From Nannochloris sp. 'desiccata' (taxonomy: Eukaryota; Chlorophyta; Trebouxiophyceae; Chlorellales; Chlorellaceae): a stretch of 64,000 bases of DNA. The position numbers and the translations under genes are program-made. The first letter of the stretch is position 1. Each line of letters opens with the position of its first letter. The DNA is taken from NCBI GenBank assembly GCA_019044685.2, contig JAGTXX020000011.1:1860001-1924000 (forward strand). The letters run 5' to 3'. The notes beneath the pieces are model-generated. The model saw nothing but the letters and a program-made list of their open reading frames with translations, made no database searches and had not been told where the DNA came from. Of the stretch, positions 30,805-42,588 are shown piece by piece.

Positions 30805-33800
30805 TCAATTGCGCTTATCTCGTCTTCTACGGTCCTTCTCCCTCGCACCACCAGCACCACCAGCACCACCGCCAACTGGAGTAGTGCCCCCTTCCCCGTC
30901 AATCTCTAGATCCGCTTCAGAATCCAATGATCTTAATCCTGGGGCATACACATGCGGCTGCATTTGCGCTAATAAAAATTTGGTTAATTCCGCTACAGGA
31001 AGATCTTCTTCGAGCCGGCTATGAAGATGTTTTATTTTCACGACCTCGGTTGACGTCACCTCATCAGCATTCACAATCACCAGCCAAGGAATACCATGGG
31101 TATTAGCATAGGCGAATTGATCAGTTAAACTGGGAGCAGCAGAGGGGAGCATCTCTGCAGCGATACCTGCATCCCAAAGCAGCCGTAACAAGCGAGCCCT
31201 CTCCATTAAGCGGCCGCTTGTGCGTTCGGTAAGACGACTGCTCTTACTAACCCCACCACTGCCACGGGAACAGACCAATACATCTGAAGCAGATAAACGA
31301 TTAAATCCTGCAGCACCAGGGGATATGCGGGACCCTCCAGCAGCGACTGCAATCAATCGTTCCACATTTACAGTGGCACCGACACCACCCAGAGGAGCTC
31401 CAGGCAAAGGGCCAATAAGCCCCGCTACCGCTGCTTGCCGAGCCCAAGAAGCTCTTAACAGAGCATCATACCGCCCTCCAGCAGAGATAACCGTGGAAGA
31501 ACCGGTAGATTCGTGGACTAAATGTACTTCAAAGAGAAGTCCTGAGTAATAATCTGCTTGGGGAGGGAGGAGTGGATCAATTACTAAGCGTGCAAATGGT
31601 ACACCCCAAGCAGTTAACAAAGGCAAAGCAGCTTGAATTTCGGAGAGCCAAAGGGGAATAGCACCGCCACCAGCACCAGACACTTTAGAAGAACGAGATA
31701 AGCTGGTCGTATGTGTTTGTGGTAACGTAGTAGAAAGACGGTGGAGTGTGGCCTGCGCTTCTCCTGCAGATTGCAGGGACAATTGCTTCAGTCGTGCAAC
31801 GCTGTCTGACGGTAGTCCTAGACCTTCTAAAGCCCCCCTAACAGCTGGCCATCGTTGTTGCCGAGCACTAAGGTGCAGTGGAGAGGCTGCAGCAACAGGA
31901 CGGAGTAATTGAAGTGTTGCTACACGGACTTCTTTGGGCACCAGAGCGTGCCCTAGGGCTGCATCAAATAACTGTCGATGGCCAATTCGTACTTCCCACC
32001 GGCCGTTGCACTCAGGAATCGCATTCAAAACATCAATTGAAACAGCGCAAATTACCTCAGCTTCAGATACAGGGGGCTCTCTCAATGAAGAAGAGGCTGG
32101 GGAAGGGGTTAAGACATCTAGATCCGCTTGCAAGCGACCTCTTGGCGCTCCTCCATTGCTCCCGCTACCACCTCCATTGCCACCGTGGCGATGAATTCCT
32201 GCTATTTCGTACCTTCTAAACCCTTCAAGCAACGCAGACCCAGCGCCGCTCGTCACCTGACTCGCTACCCAGGCAATAAAAGGCTGTCTCAGTTCGTACC
32301 TCAACGCCATTCTTTCTCCGCCCCTCGATAAAACTTGAGCTGCAGTCTTTGGATCATCAGGCGTTGCTAGACCTACTTCCATACTGGACATAGAGACAGC
32401 CCCATGTCTGTTGAAACTTGACCGTAAGGCATTCAACACTCGTTCCCTTGCTTCAGGGTGCTGGGCACCAACGATAGGAGAGCCGGCAAGAGGTCCCGGC
32501 CCTGTCAGGAGGGCAGTAGTAGAAATTTCAGGTGCAGACCGTTGTGGAGTAAAGAGTGCCTCTAATATTCTATCCAAAGCAGCAGGGTTATCTGGTAAAG
32601 ATCGTAATAAATCTGTCAGCTGCTCATCTCCAACAGTCGGGGGGATAAGCTCTGAGCGCAATGCTTGCCGAGCAGTCGGTCGGTCAGTCGGATTCACGGC
32701 CAGTAACGCACGAATCAATGCCGCAGCTGCTGAATTTTTATTTTCAAATTCAACAGGCATGGATCCACGTTCTCGTAAATCACGAAGGAGGGTGACCCGT
32801 TCCATTGCGGTTGAAAAGGGGTGCCATACTTCAAAGGCGATTATACCCACACTATAAATATCTACTCGTTCATCGTAGCTAACATCGCCCTGAGCGATTT
32901 CTGGAGCAATATAGAAATGCGTTCCACAAACTCCGGTTACTTCAGACCCTACAGCCCCGTTATCTTCAGTCTGCAGTGCATTCCTGTTATTTCCCGGTGC
33001 TGTGGAAGAACCGCCTAGTCCTGGAAGAGCAGCAGAGACAGCTCCAGCAGAGACACCTCCAAGATTGCCCAAAGATTTAGATCCTTTGCGGTCAGAAGCT
33101 ACCAGAGATTCTGGTAAATTACTCCCTGTCAATGGATCAGCAAATTTCGCTAAGCCAAAGTCCCCTAGTTTAATATCCCCCCGTGCATCTACAAACAGAT
33201 TGGCAGGTTTAAGATCACGGTGAATGATACCTTGTGCATGGATATGGGCTAATCCACTTAATAATTGGCGGAGAATCTTCCATCGGGCTGCTTCTTCAAC
33301 TGGCCCGGCATCAAGGACGTCTCGGAGAGTCGCTCTGCAGTACTCCATTTGAATAAAAAGAATCTGTTTAGGGGGTCGTAGAGTGTTGCTGTTTTGTCCT
33401 TTGAAGCTAGAAGATGGTCTACGTCGGAGAAGATTCGGGTCATCGCCACTTGCCGTGGTTGTTGCAGCAGTCGTCCCAGTGCCAGTCGTCGTGCCAGAGC
33501 GGTTCTGCTTACCACCAGCAAAAACAGAGGTTTTGGGTTGGATTGGTTTTGGAGGCATAGTGCGATCAAAAGTAAAACTAGATACTGTTGTGGTCGTTGT
33601 TTCCTCTTCTTCTTCTTCAGTGCTTTCTTCAGTCTGCCAGAACCCTTGTCCTTGATCAGCACTTCCACCGCCAACACCGCTGCCCGTATTGCTCTTCTTA
33701 AAGACCTTGGCAGCCAAGGCTCCAGCAGAGAAGGATACGCTCCTAGCTGCATCGCTATCGCTACCATTACCCCTACTAGAAGACGAAGGTGATGATAAAG

Positions 33801-35919
33801 AAGAAGAGCCGTTCCCCCATGCATCCAGTTCCGAATCAGTATCCTCACTTGCGGAATACTCCGAATCAGTATCGCCCCCATTTCCATGTTCATCCCCTAC
33901 TCTCCCTCCAGACGCAGCTGTTTCTATCCATGCCTGGTAGTATCGCACAACATTGGGGTGCTGGAGACGAGATAACGTAGCCACTTCTCTCATAATTCGA
34001 GCATACGCGGAAGGAGAATGTTGGCTCAGGGTGACTCTCTTCACCGCGTATGATCTGCCATCGAAGCGATTCACTGCAAGAACGACAACGCCATAGGCGC
34101 CGCGGCCAAGATGTTTAACTTCATTGAAATCTGCTTGATAGCGCGAAGATTGTGGAGCTACTGCTGCTGGAGCTGATGGGGGTGCTGTAACTGGCACAGC
34201 AGGGGTACCTGGGAGACCACTTGGTTGGTTCAAAGGTACGCCTCCTGGCAAAGAAAGCGAAGAGGACCTGCCAAGGAGAGCTTCATTACTAGTAATACTA
34301 CTTGCTTTTCGATGCCAGAATCGTTCTGCTGCCCAGGCGGTGGCAGGATCAAAATTCGCTGTGTGCTCACCGACATTCCCACTGAGCTCTTCAGCAAAGA
34401 GCCTTGAAAAGGCTTTATCAAAGAGGGCAGGTTGGTTTATAAGAGTCCATGCCAGCCAACGAGGTATCAAGCTTAAAGCTTGGAGCATACCAATCACAGC
34501 AGGCAAAGCATGAAGAGGTAAGGGAGCACCACTGCCACCGGCACAGCTTGTTGCCATCGATAAAAGGTGGCCTAGCAACAATTCTTTGCGGAATTGCTCA
34601 CGTTCATGTTCATCTTCTATGACGCTTCCACCTGGTGTATCGTCGCCAGATGATTTAGATATTTTGATGTCGTTGTTATTGCTGTTGCCACCGCTGGCTC
34701 CATCAGCACCGCTGATGAAATCACTGCCGCTGCCACTTCGAGTTGGTTCTAAGTACCGCCGTAAAGCTCTTGGCAGTACAGATTTACCTAGAGCGCTAAA
34801 CGAGCGTACCATTGTCGAGAAACTACTCTGTTGACCTGTAGCAGCACCAGCACCAGTATCAGCAGGAGCACCAGCAGCACGAACCGACGTGTGTGTCTCA
34901 ATTTTAGGTGCACTCCCGATCGCATCTACAGTGCTTCTAAGCTGCTCTACTGGATCTTTTGATCCTCCTTCGGCATCATCTGAAGCATCACTACTACTGG
35001 CATTTAGTTTCTGTAAATCAACAACAGGAGGGGCTATAGTTGTAGCTGCAGAAGAGGGCCTTGAAGAAGGCTGAGATTGAGGAGGCAAAGGAGGACGACG
35101 TCGTGTCCCTGTTGATGAAAGAATTGGATTGTTAGCAGCGTATGGCGCAGAACCTTGCCATGTAAGATCCCCATCTTCACCAAATAACCCTCCATCGTTC
35201 CAATGAAAAGAATCAAACCCATCATCACCACCACCACCACCACCGCTGCCGCCGCCCCCGCCACCAAGGTCTTGAGAATTTTGATCGTCATTCTTCTGTC
35301 CCGCTTCTTCTCTGCGCCGCTGCTCCATTTGCTCCCAAAGAGATTCTGGAGGTGGAGGACCACCTTCACTCTCTTCTGGTGGGATGTTGCGCTCTAGGAG
35401 GAGCTCTTGGCAGAGTTGAATTATTTGGAAACAACAAACCTCGCCTTGTTCGGCATACGAGGCAGCAGCGTGATGGAGAGCTTTAGCTATTGCTTTTGCA
35501 TGGAAGCTCTCCATACCAAGAGGGTCTGAGACGCGAAGTTGAAGCTCCTCGTGGGGATATCTCCGAGGGTACCTGCATTTTTCTCAATAATGAAATAAAA
35601 AGAGTTAATTACTGGGTCTGGCGGCGGGAATCGTGCTGGCAAATAAGTTTTTTTCTTCTTTTTTTTTGCTGAATAGCACTTATGTTTGAATAGCAGTGTA
35701 GATCTCTGACCTGATCTCTAGCTTGATGGATACATAATTCGTCTCTGCCTCCCCAGGATGCGGCACGACGTATAGTTTAAATGCTTCGTTGCCATCTTCG
35801 ACTTCTAAATCTTCACCAAAAATGGCAGTCAAGGCGAGGAGCTCATCATGCACTTCTGTCCTATCAAAGTCTTCCTCATGCGGTACGCGCTTTTTAGCCT
35901 TCTTGTTTTTCTTCTTCAT
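30805..35919 (-). CDS. GCN2: GCN2-like eIF2-alpha kinase (RWD, kinase, HisRS-like domains)
   Basis: Exons 35919-35711 and 35572-30805 (1658 residues). Exon 1 encodes the N-terminal half of the RWD domain (VHDELLALTAIFGEDLEVED). The splice ATCAG|GTCAGA...ATGCAG|G joins it to RYPRRYPHEELQLRV, the rest of the RWD core, which binds the activator GCN1. After a low-complexity region comes the kinase domain (about 555-1000): GRGAYGVVVLAVN, YAVKRV, a large Ser/Gly-rich insert typical of eIF2-alpha kinases, HRDLKPANLFVD, DFGLAKF and GTHFYIAPEIAQG. The HisRS-like domain (about 1120-1600) contains DYYSGLLFEVHL and ISAGGRYDALL and senses uncharged tRNA in known GCN2s. It phosphorylates eIF2-alpha on amino-acid starvation. 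TTACA signals lie at 30795-30799 and near 30742. Confidence 0.9.
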
Positions 35920-36434
35920 TGTAACCAATTTTTAAACCTGTATTTTCATGCAAAGGTTGATCTATATGCCTAATGTTCTTTCTAAAGTGCACTGGTCGAC
36001 CTATTGTTTCGAATTAATATTCGTGATTTTTCTAGTATGCATTTAGTAGATTGCGACAGATGTTCAGCACCAGCACTGGTGGTTTCTTCCTTGGAGTTTT
36101 ATTACAGCTGTAGCCTACAGGGTAGGGTCCAGAATACACTCGGTGGGTCAAAATTCCGGGAGTACGCGAGACCGCCAGAGGGTTCAATCCGATGAAACCC
36201 AATTCTATCGCAGCAGAATTATTTCAAATATTGTCTCACGATGATGTCCAGCAAGTTCTGTGTACTCGTGCTCTGTTATAACAACAACCATATTAAACTC
36301 ACCATCTTTCTTCTCACGATACTAGTTATGTTTTGAGTATTTGATAAATCCTATTATTCTTTTCCAACAGCAAAATCAAACTTCTTTGATTCAACAGAAA
36401 CAGACACAATACAATACAATATACTCCAGCTAGA
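35920..36434. other. Intergenic: GCN2 promoter side
   Basis: 515 bp between GCN2 and BUD13, both on the minus strand. No gene or RNA recognised; a 63-codon open stretch at 36004-36195 has no coding features. Confidence 0.5.
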
Positions 36435-37985
36435 TTACATATCCCCCTGAGCCCACATGTGTGCTTCTTGCTCCCGCCGTCTCAGCTCAGTAGTTCTCTT
36501 GAAATAATCTCTTTCAAAACCATTAGACCTATCCACACCATCCCAATGCCTCCCAGGCTTGATACTGTATCTATTAGCAGGTGGGCCGACACCACGCCGC
36601 ATCCAACTGTGTTTAGGAACCTCTAGAGGAATAATAAAACCGGATTTTTTCAAGGCGTCTTGTTGAGCGGTTAGCAAAGAAGGCGGTGCGTCTACTAGCA
36701 AGTCCTTTCCAGATGTTCTCCTTTTAACAAGATGTGCCATAGGATCCCCCCAACGCATTCTTTCCTTCTGCTCAGCATCAAGACTCTCATCATGGCCACG
36801 GGCAAAGGGTTTCGAAACTTCCTCTCGAAGGCGCCGTTCAGCCTCTTCTCTTTCCGTCTTTTGTTTTAATCCCCCGCCCCACGCAAGCTGCGATTCATCA
36901 TCGTATTGCGCCTTCCCTGCTTTGCATTCCGCAGCACGGGCTTCTACAAACTCCTCTTTACTCAATTTTTGTCCACTTTTATCTCTATATACAGTTTCAG
37001 CTCCACGACCAGTGACATCTGCCCCGAGTTTTTGAAATCTTCTGGCCTCTGCTTCGCGTTTTCGGGCCATTTCTTCCTGAATATCTCTGCCGGAGACCAT
37101 TCCCGCAGCGGTCCCGTCCGACATCTTCACTTTATTGTTGCCATCAATAGCATCCTCACCTCTTTCTCCTCTTTCACCTCCAGGTCGTCGAGGAGGAGAA
37201 GCATCTCTGTCGCTGCTGCAATTGTGTCGCTGTGCTGCTGCTGCCGTTCTTCGTGGTGGTGAGGCGTCATCTTCTGAGCTATCATGTCGATCACGTCTTC
37301 TTCTAGGAGGGGAAGCATCAGAACCACTTGCATCACCACCACCACCGCCATTGTCGTTTTCTGGGCTGTCGTGACGGGCTCGTTGTCTTCTTCTTGGAGG
37401 TGACGCATCCTCTTCAGGGCTATCGTGTCTCGCTCTCCTACGAGGTGGAGAGGCGTCAGATTCCCCACCAGGGCTGGCAGAGCGAGGCCGTCTGCGAAGA
37501 GGGGGTGCGTCACTAACTACTTCCCTTCTTTCTGGAATGGCACGGCCGTTGGTAGTGCCGCCTATCGCTCTTGCTCCTGCTGCTGTTTGTGGCAGCTCTT
37601 CGACTGTTTCCCAGGAGCTGGTTGTCCCTCTGGCAAGAATCTCACGTTCTTGTTCAGCTTGGCGTCTTAACAGTTCTGCCTCTTCTGGGTTTGCAATCAA
37701 AGGCTGGTCTTCATCACCATTGTCATCTTGTCCTCGATGGCGATTAGGATCCGCTGGCTCAGCAAAACCTGTGACGTCGTTATCTACGATACGTACCACG
37801 CCTGTAGACGGTTTAGCTTTCTTGACTTTCTTTTTCTTTGTAGGTTTCGTGTCGCCTGCGGGAGCTCCATATTGTGCTGCTAAATAACTTTGGAGACGCT
37901 TGGCTTCCTCAGATGGTGGCTTGGGGCCTGTGTCTTTTTCTTCTATGGCTCGTAAAGAGCTCAATCCAGCAAATGTATTGGACAT
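36435..37985 (-). CDS. BUD13: Pre-mRNA splicing factor BUD13/CWC26
   Basis: 516 residues, single exon. The N-terminus SLRAIEEKDTGPKPPSEEAK is followed by SYLAAQYGAP and a basic KKKKVKKAKP segment, then RIVDNDV, as in BUD13. The middle (about 165-270) has at least seven imperfect repeats of the type ASPPRRR-x-RHDSPE, phosphorylatable as in BUD13 of other species. The C-terminal region carries the diagnostic block: YRDKSGQKLSKEEFVE, the WGGGLKQK segment, DPMAHLVKRR and finally GPPANRYSIKPGRHWDGVDRSNGFE. BUD13 is a subunit of the RES complex that helps retention and splicing of short introns, fitting the short introns here. The stop is ATG-TAA, so a TGTAA motif overlaps it. Confidence 0.93.
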   Translation of the reverse strand: MSNTFAGLSSLRAIEEKDTGPKPPSEEAKRLQSYLAAQYGAPAGDTKPTKKKKVKKAKPSTGVVRIVDNDVTGFAEPADPNRHRGQDDNGDEDQPLIANPEEAELLRRQAEQEREILARGTTSSWETVEELPQTAAGARAIGGTTNGRAIPERREVVSDAPPLRRRPRSASPGGESDASPPRRRARHDSPEEDASPPRRRQRARHDSPENDNGGGGGDASGSDASPPRRRRDRHDSSEDDASPPRRTAAAAQRHNCSSDRDASPPRRPGGERGERGEDAIDGNNKVKMSDGTAAGMVSGRDIQEEMARKREAEARRFQKLGADVTGRGAETVYRDKSGQKLSKEEFVEARAAECKAGKAQYDDESQLAWGGGLKQKTEREEAERRLREEVSKPFARGHDESLDAEQKERMRWGDPMAHLVKRRTSGKDLLVDAPPSLLTAQQDALKKSGFIIPLEVPKHSWMRRGVGPPANRYSIKPGRHWDGVDRSNGFERDYFKRTTELRRREQEAHMWAQGDM

Positions 37986-38322
37986 GTAAAAGGCGTTCGT
38001 GCTCAGAAAATGATTTATTTAGAGCAATTTATTTAACGATCACAATTTCATAAAATTTATAGCACTGCGAATATACGTTGCAGATATGCAGCCTTTGCGC
38101 TGAAAATTATTCAAAAAAATAAATTATTTAGTTGCATTTATGCTAAGGTGCCTGAATCCTAAGAATAAGTAAATAGAAAACTGTATAGAAAGATCTGTCT
38201 AGACCGCTCTCCCGCCTACGGCGCCTGTATTTTTCTATGTTTAGCAGCTCTTCTTCTAGCAAATGCAATTACAGAATACAGAAAAAAGATATATAGTACA
38301 AAAATGCAAAAACGAATTGAGA
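37986..38322. other. Intergenic with poly(A) signal
   Basis: 337 bp between BUD13 and the R3H gene. TTACA at 38269-38273 (TGTAA on minus) lies 50 nt beyond the R3H stop. Confidence 0.5.
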
Positions 38323-39573
38323 TTAATGAGCTACAACAGGACTAACAACGTGTCCCACCTCCAGCATCGAAGCGTGATCGTGGCCTACGAGACTTTCCCG
38401 CAATGTCTTTGCAGTCAGACCACCACTGGCATGCGTTACCTCGTCATCTAAGAGCCACAAAATATCAACGCACGTAAAACGAGGGGCAGAAGGATCAAAC
38501 GGTGTACCTTCACCATTTATACCAGCGCTGGGCCCTGGTTTAGTATCTCCAGCCAGACTTGAGATATTAGACGCACCCGCTGCATGAGGCGGCGGCAGCG
38601 GCGGCGACGAAGCCGCCAAAGAACTTGTTGCTGTTGCCCCTGCGGTTTCATGAGCAAGTAAAGACATATTTTCTCTTTGCGGGCTCTTATTTCTCGTGTC
38701 CTGTTCTTTACTGCGACGTTTCCGCACCACTACAACTTTTCTACCATCAGCTCCATCCCGACTTTGAGCAAATAAAAAATGAAATTTCGCGAGACTATGC
38801 GCTAATAAACGCTGAAATCCATCCTCCAGCTCCAGTGTAATTTCATTTTCTACTACTGATTCAATTAAGCGAAGGATTGGTGCCTCTATTTCTTCTGCAC
38901 AGCCACGAGGAGCTCGTCGAAGGGCCTTTCTCCCTCGTGGCCCTACTGCCGCCCAGCCTTGCAGCGCAACAGTGGCAGCTACAACCGCAGAATCTGCTTT
39001 CTTTAGACCGCCTTCAGTATTCGTATTCACTTCAGCGCGTAATTCTTTCACATGCTCCTCCCATTTTAACAAAACTCGGTTTTGTTTATCAGAATCAACA
39101 GATCGAAACAAGTCCCACAGGGGAGCGTGCTCAGGGGCAGCTGCAAGAGTAAATGCAGAGACATAGCCAGTATCCCCAAACGGAGCTGGTTTGAATAAAG
39201 ATTCCATGTCTTTCGCTGTAAGGGGAGGTGCCATATCTCTTAAAAGCTTGTCATTGAGCCATCGGCGTTGACGGCGTTGTCCCACTTTTTCCAAAGCGGC
39301 TAGCTCAGCGTGTTCCGCTTCTGTGAGATCCCGAGACACCATGGACTGGGATTTTTCGTGGGTAATTGATGATACTGAAGGGCGGGAAGAAGATGACCAG
39401 CCATTGGCAGGTTCTTTTGTACGGCCCCTTCCTTTCTTGCCTCCTGAACCCCGTCGGTAATGGGACGCTGTCATGTGGTTTGTGTCAGTTAGGAATACGC
39501 TTAAAGGACGACCGTCCGGCATGATAAATGGCATTGAAGAGACTTTACGCCGAGGTACACTGTCTTGTTCCAT
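38323..39573 (-). CDS. R3H-associated N-terminal domain protein
   Basis: 416 residues from the ATG at 39573. The segment LEKVGQRRQRRWLNDKLLRDMA followed by PPLTAKDMESLFKPAPFG (about residues 88-125) is the R3H-associated N-terminal domain (PF13902). Near 225-280, VENEITLELEDGFQRLL followed by AHSLAKFHFL looks like an R3H single-strand nucleic-acid-binding motif, though the R-x-x-x-H spacing is degenerate. The N-terminus is basic and Ser-rich; the C-terminal third is low-complexity with a final conserved-looking LWLLDDEV segment. A nuclear or RNA-associated role is likely from the domain; no specific process is known to me. Confidence 0.75.
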   Translation of the reverse strand: MEQDSVPRRKVSSMPFIMPDGRPLSVFLTDTNHMTASHYRRGSGGKKGRGRTKEPANGWSSSSRPSVSSITHEKSQSMVSRDLTEAEHAELAALEKVGQRRQRRWLNDKLLRDMAPPLTAKDMESLFKPAPFGDTGYVSAFTLAAAPEHAPLWDLFRSVDSDKQNRVLLKWEEHVKELRAEVNTNTEGGLKKADSAVVAATVALQGWAAVGPRGRKALRRAPRGCAEEIEAPILRLIESVVENEITLELEDGFQRLLAHSLAKFHFLFAQSRDGADGRKVVVVRKRRSKEQDTRNKSPQRENMSLLAHETAGATATSSLAASSPPLPPPHAAGASNISSLAGDTKPGPSAGINGEGTPFDPSAPRFTCVDILWLLDDEVTHASGGLTAKTLRESLVGHDHASMLEVGHVVSPVVAH

Positions 39574-40020
39574 GGTGCTGGTGAGCAACAGTTTAACTTT
39601 TCTGAGGAGTGGATTTAAAAAATTTACAGCAATGTGAGCTGTTTTGTGTGTCTTGGGCGTAGCCCCTAAATTTGAAAAAAGTTAGCGCTCCATATTGGCA
39701 GAAAAAACTGACAATGTATCAGCAGCACAGCGTATAGAATTAAAAAATAGAAATGCCCTCACTGCCAGTGGCTTCCAAAGGAAGAAGGCATGGAACAAGC
39801 AGAGCGAGCACGAGGTCATAAACGCCATTTACTGACAAGACGCCGTTAATATAAAGCTTGAAACATCGACTTATCGCGCCAAAACGCGCCGAGTGCTGAG
39901 CTGCTTTCGAAAGATCATCTTCCACCAAAAATCATCATTTTAACTGAGTCTTTTTGACAACTTTTATAGTTGTTCAAACTAGTAGTCACTTTAGCATTCT
40001 CTAAATAAACACATAGCATC
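39574..40020. promoter_or_regulatory. Divergent promoter region
   Basis: 447 bp between the R3H gene and proteasome beta-2. A 62-codon minus-strand open frame (39740-39928, TTG start) looks partly membrane-like but lacks an ATG and splice support. Confidence 0.4.
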
Positions 40021-40821
40021 ATGGATTTCTTAGCAGGTACGCTGGTCGTTCACCGATCACTTGTTACTCTGGCATTTATTCCATGATCAAGTCCTTATTC
40101 ATTGTAAAATACCCTCCTTTCCGCAGGAATTAGAGGTAAAGACTTCGTCATGGTCTGCAGCGACACCACTGCCGTTCAAAGCATTGTCACTATGAAGCTT
40201 GATGAGGACAAGCTCGTCCCTATCGACTCTCACAAGCTCTTTGCCCTTTCTGGAGAGGCAGGCGACCGTGTCAACTTTTCTGAATATATCATTGCCAACG
40301 CTCGTCTTTACGCTCTACGCAACGATGTCAGCCTTAGCACCAAGGCTGTAGCAAACATGACCAGGCAAGAGCTCGCTACTGCGCTCCGCAAGTCCCCTTA
40401 CAACTGCAATCTTCTTTTGGCAGGCTTTGATGGAGATGATGGCCCTGCTCTCTACTGGTGTGATTATCTGGCAACTTTGCATCATATGAATATCTGTGGT
40501 ACTGGATACGGATCGTATTTCGTGCTTTCTTTGTTTGATAAATTATGGCGGCCGGATATCACCGAGGAAGAGGCTCTGGAAATGATGAAGAAAGGTAAGA
40601 TAGTATACTGTTTTACAACTGAAAATGGCGCAAAGTCGTTACTATCTATCTATGTATTTCTGATGAGAGTCTAAAAATATAGATGCTACCCCTTGTTTAC
40701 TTTTCTTTATTTTGTCAAAACAGGAATTGAAGAGGTCAAGTCCCGTTTGGTCGTGGCTCCCCCAAAGTATGTTATTAAAATCATAGACAAGGATGGCATT
40801 AGAAAGCTTGTGGAAGTTTAA
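40021..40821 (+). CDS. PBD1: 20S proteasome subunit beta type-2 (beta4, PBD)
   Basis: Exons 40021-40036, 40127-40594 and 40724-40821 (193 residues). The 16-nt first exon encodes MDFLA and joins through CAG|GTACGC...CCGCAG|GA. The protein matches the non-catalytic subunit called PSMB2 in animals, Pre1 (beta4) in yeast and PBD in plants. The N-terminus GIRGKDFVMVCSDTTA lacks the Thr1 nucleophile that active beta subunits expose. Further blocks are the LFALSGEAGDRVNFSEYI region, the PYNCNLLLAGFDG segment and ALYWCDYLATL. The length is normal for the subunit. It sits in the inner rings of the 20S core. TGTAA at 40899-40903, 78 nt past the stop. Confidence 0.95.
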
Positions 40822-41193
40822 ATGGATTGGTTATATTGACAACAATAACGATGATAATAGCTTCTAATGATAATACCCTTTGTTTCTAAAATTTGAAATG
40901 TAACTGCCAAAATTCATCAATTCAAACACCGCCAAGCGAGTGCTTTCTGCTTATGCTTTATTAGAAGCAAGTGGAATTTGGTGGAGCTTCTTCACTGTCT
41001 CCTTCAAATCTGTATGGCATTAGGCCATTCAATACTGAGAGAATTTTGGGAGGTTAGAACGCTGAAAGTGCTGTTTTCCAAAATTAATTTCCAGCTAGTG
41101 GTGCCTCGTCGGGTTCAAAACTTCAAAACCTGGCAACCAAAAAATCAGTTTAAATACAATATTTACTAGCATTTCTGAGTGCAAGGTAATCCA
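40822..41193. other. Intergenic
   Basis: 372 bp; contains the proteasome gene's TGTAA (40899-40903) and the promoter of the J-domain gene. Nothing else recognised. Confidence 0.5.
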
Positions 41194-42588
41194 ATGGATC
41201 AGATAGATGCTCGCGTGGTAGCATTGCAGGTCATCGAGGCCCATGAAAGAAAAAATAGCAATCCTTACGATTGCTTGCTATTACCTAGAACCGCATCATT
41301 TCTAGACGTCAAATCAGCTTATAAACGTCTCTTATTTTTACATCCAGATAAGAACCCTACTCTGGATGCTGCGCACGAAGCATTCAAAATTGTAATAGCT
41401 GCTTACAATGCTATCTACAATGAGATCAAAGCTAGTTCTCAAACTAGTGTGCCAGACTTAACAGGAGGCAACAACAGCGCAGCCCCACTGGGACATAAAT
41501 GGCGCGCATATACGAGCACCCAAGCTGCCGAGCAGGCCATCCACGTAGACATATTTAGAAGAGACATTCCATCCCAGCCACCTCCTGCAGCACCGCCTCG
41601 ACAACAACCACCAACAGCCTGGGGTTCCTTCCCCCTGCAGCATAGCAAGTGGGGCAGACCGTCTGCAGATGCACATGGCCTTCTTAAACACCTTAAAACG
41701 TCAACTTCCCGGCTGAAAACTGTTCCTCTCCCACAAACTTTAGAGAGTGACGAGCAGGACATTCAGCACAAAGCGGCTCCGCCATCAAGGCAAGAAAACG
41801 ATCTTTCAAAGCCTTCTTCTGGTGAACAGCCTGAAAATAACGAGCATGAAGATGGCATGGAAATAAAATGTGGTTCCTTTTATGGCGATATACGTCGTTC
41901 AGCTGCTGGTAATAAGCAAAATGAAAAACAGCAGCAGAGGAAATCCGCTCTTTCTTCAAGTAGAGCTCCTCTTCCTCCTCTCTCTCAGCAGCAAAAATTG
42001 TGGAAAGAGGGAGGAGCAAGTAAATGGAGCGATGTATTTAGATATAATCCTTTAGTTGAGCTTCTTAGAGACCCTGAAATAGCAGCACCAGGAGCAGCAA
42101 AGGAGGATGAAAAAGAAGAAAAGCTGACGACGAAGAAGAAGCGGTCTGCTCCAGAATCAAATAACAAAGCTCTAAAGAAGAGGCAAGATAGGACACGAGT
42201 TGTCACCGATTCCGGTTCTGACGATGATTTTAATCGGGAAGAAAATCAAGACGAGAAGGAATTACATCGTGCTGAGAGTGGCAGTGCTGACGAGGATGGA
42301 GGGCATGGCGGAGCAGGCAGCAGTGATAGCAGCGATGGCTGGGATAGCAACGAAGAGGAGGAAATTCTACCAGAAGCAAAAAAGAAGGATATCGTATCCG
42401 ACGCTGCCAAAGAAGCCAAGAGTAAAGCATTAATGAACTTATTAATAGCACAGCAACGGTCTCAAGCAAAGCATCAACTGCAGGTGGGAACAGCGCACAA
42501 GGCAGGTCAGAGAGCAGCCTTTGGTAGGCGTGGAGGAAAGAGGAGGAAGCAAACTAGACTTAGATTAGGCCCCATTACATCTAAATAA
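41194..42588 (+). CDS. J-domain (DnaJ) protein with a charged nuclear-type tail
   Basis: 464 residues, single exon, first ATG 41194. The J domain is at about 20-80: NPYDCLLLPRTASFLDVKSAY, then KRLLFLHPDKNP with the HPD triad that activates Hsp70, then HEAFKIVIAAYNAIYN. The rest is disordered: Pro/Gln-rich at 130-150, then alternating acidic (Asp/Glu/Ser) and Lys-rich tracts at 290-400, ending in a very basic segment (RRGGKRRKQTRLRLG). There are no Gly/Phe region, zinc fingers or C-terminal DnaJ domains, so it is a class C J-protein. The basic clusters suggest a nuclear location, possibly ribosome or RNA related (inference). TGTAA at 42608-42612. Confidence 0.82.
   Translation: MDQIDARVVALQVIEAHERKNSNPYDCLLLPRTASFLDVKSAYKRLLFLHPDKNPTLDAAHEAFKIVIAAYNAIYNEIKASSQTSVPDLTGGNNSAAPLGHKWRAYTSTQAAEQAIHVDIFRRDIPSQPPPAAPPRQQPPTAWGSFPLQHSKWGRPSADAHGLLKHLKTSTSRLKTVPLPQTLESDEQDIQHKAAPPSRQENDLSKPSSGEQPENNEHEDGMEIKCGSFYGDIRRSAAGNKQNEKQQQRKSALSSSRAPLPPLSQQQKLWKEGGASKWSDVFRYNPLVELLRDPEIAAPGAAKEDEKEEKLTTKKKRSAPESNNKALKKRQDRTRVVTDSGSDDDFNREENQDEKELHRAESGSADEDGGHGGAGSSDSSDGWDSNEEEEILPEAKKKDIVSDAAKEAKSKALMNLLIAQQRSQAKHQLQVGTAHKAGQRAAFGRRGGKRRKQTRLRLGPITSK

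Noticed and set aside
39740..39928. 62-codon minus-strand ORF in the R3H/proteasome promoter region
   Set aside because: No ATG start, no splice-supported upstream exon and it lies in a divergent promoter.
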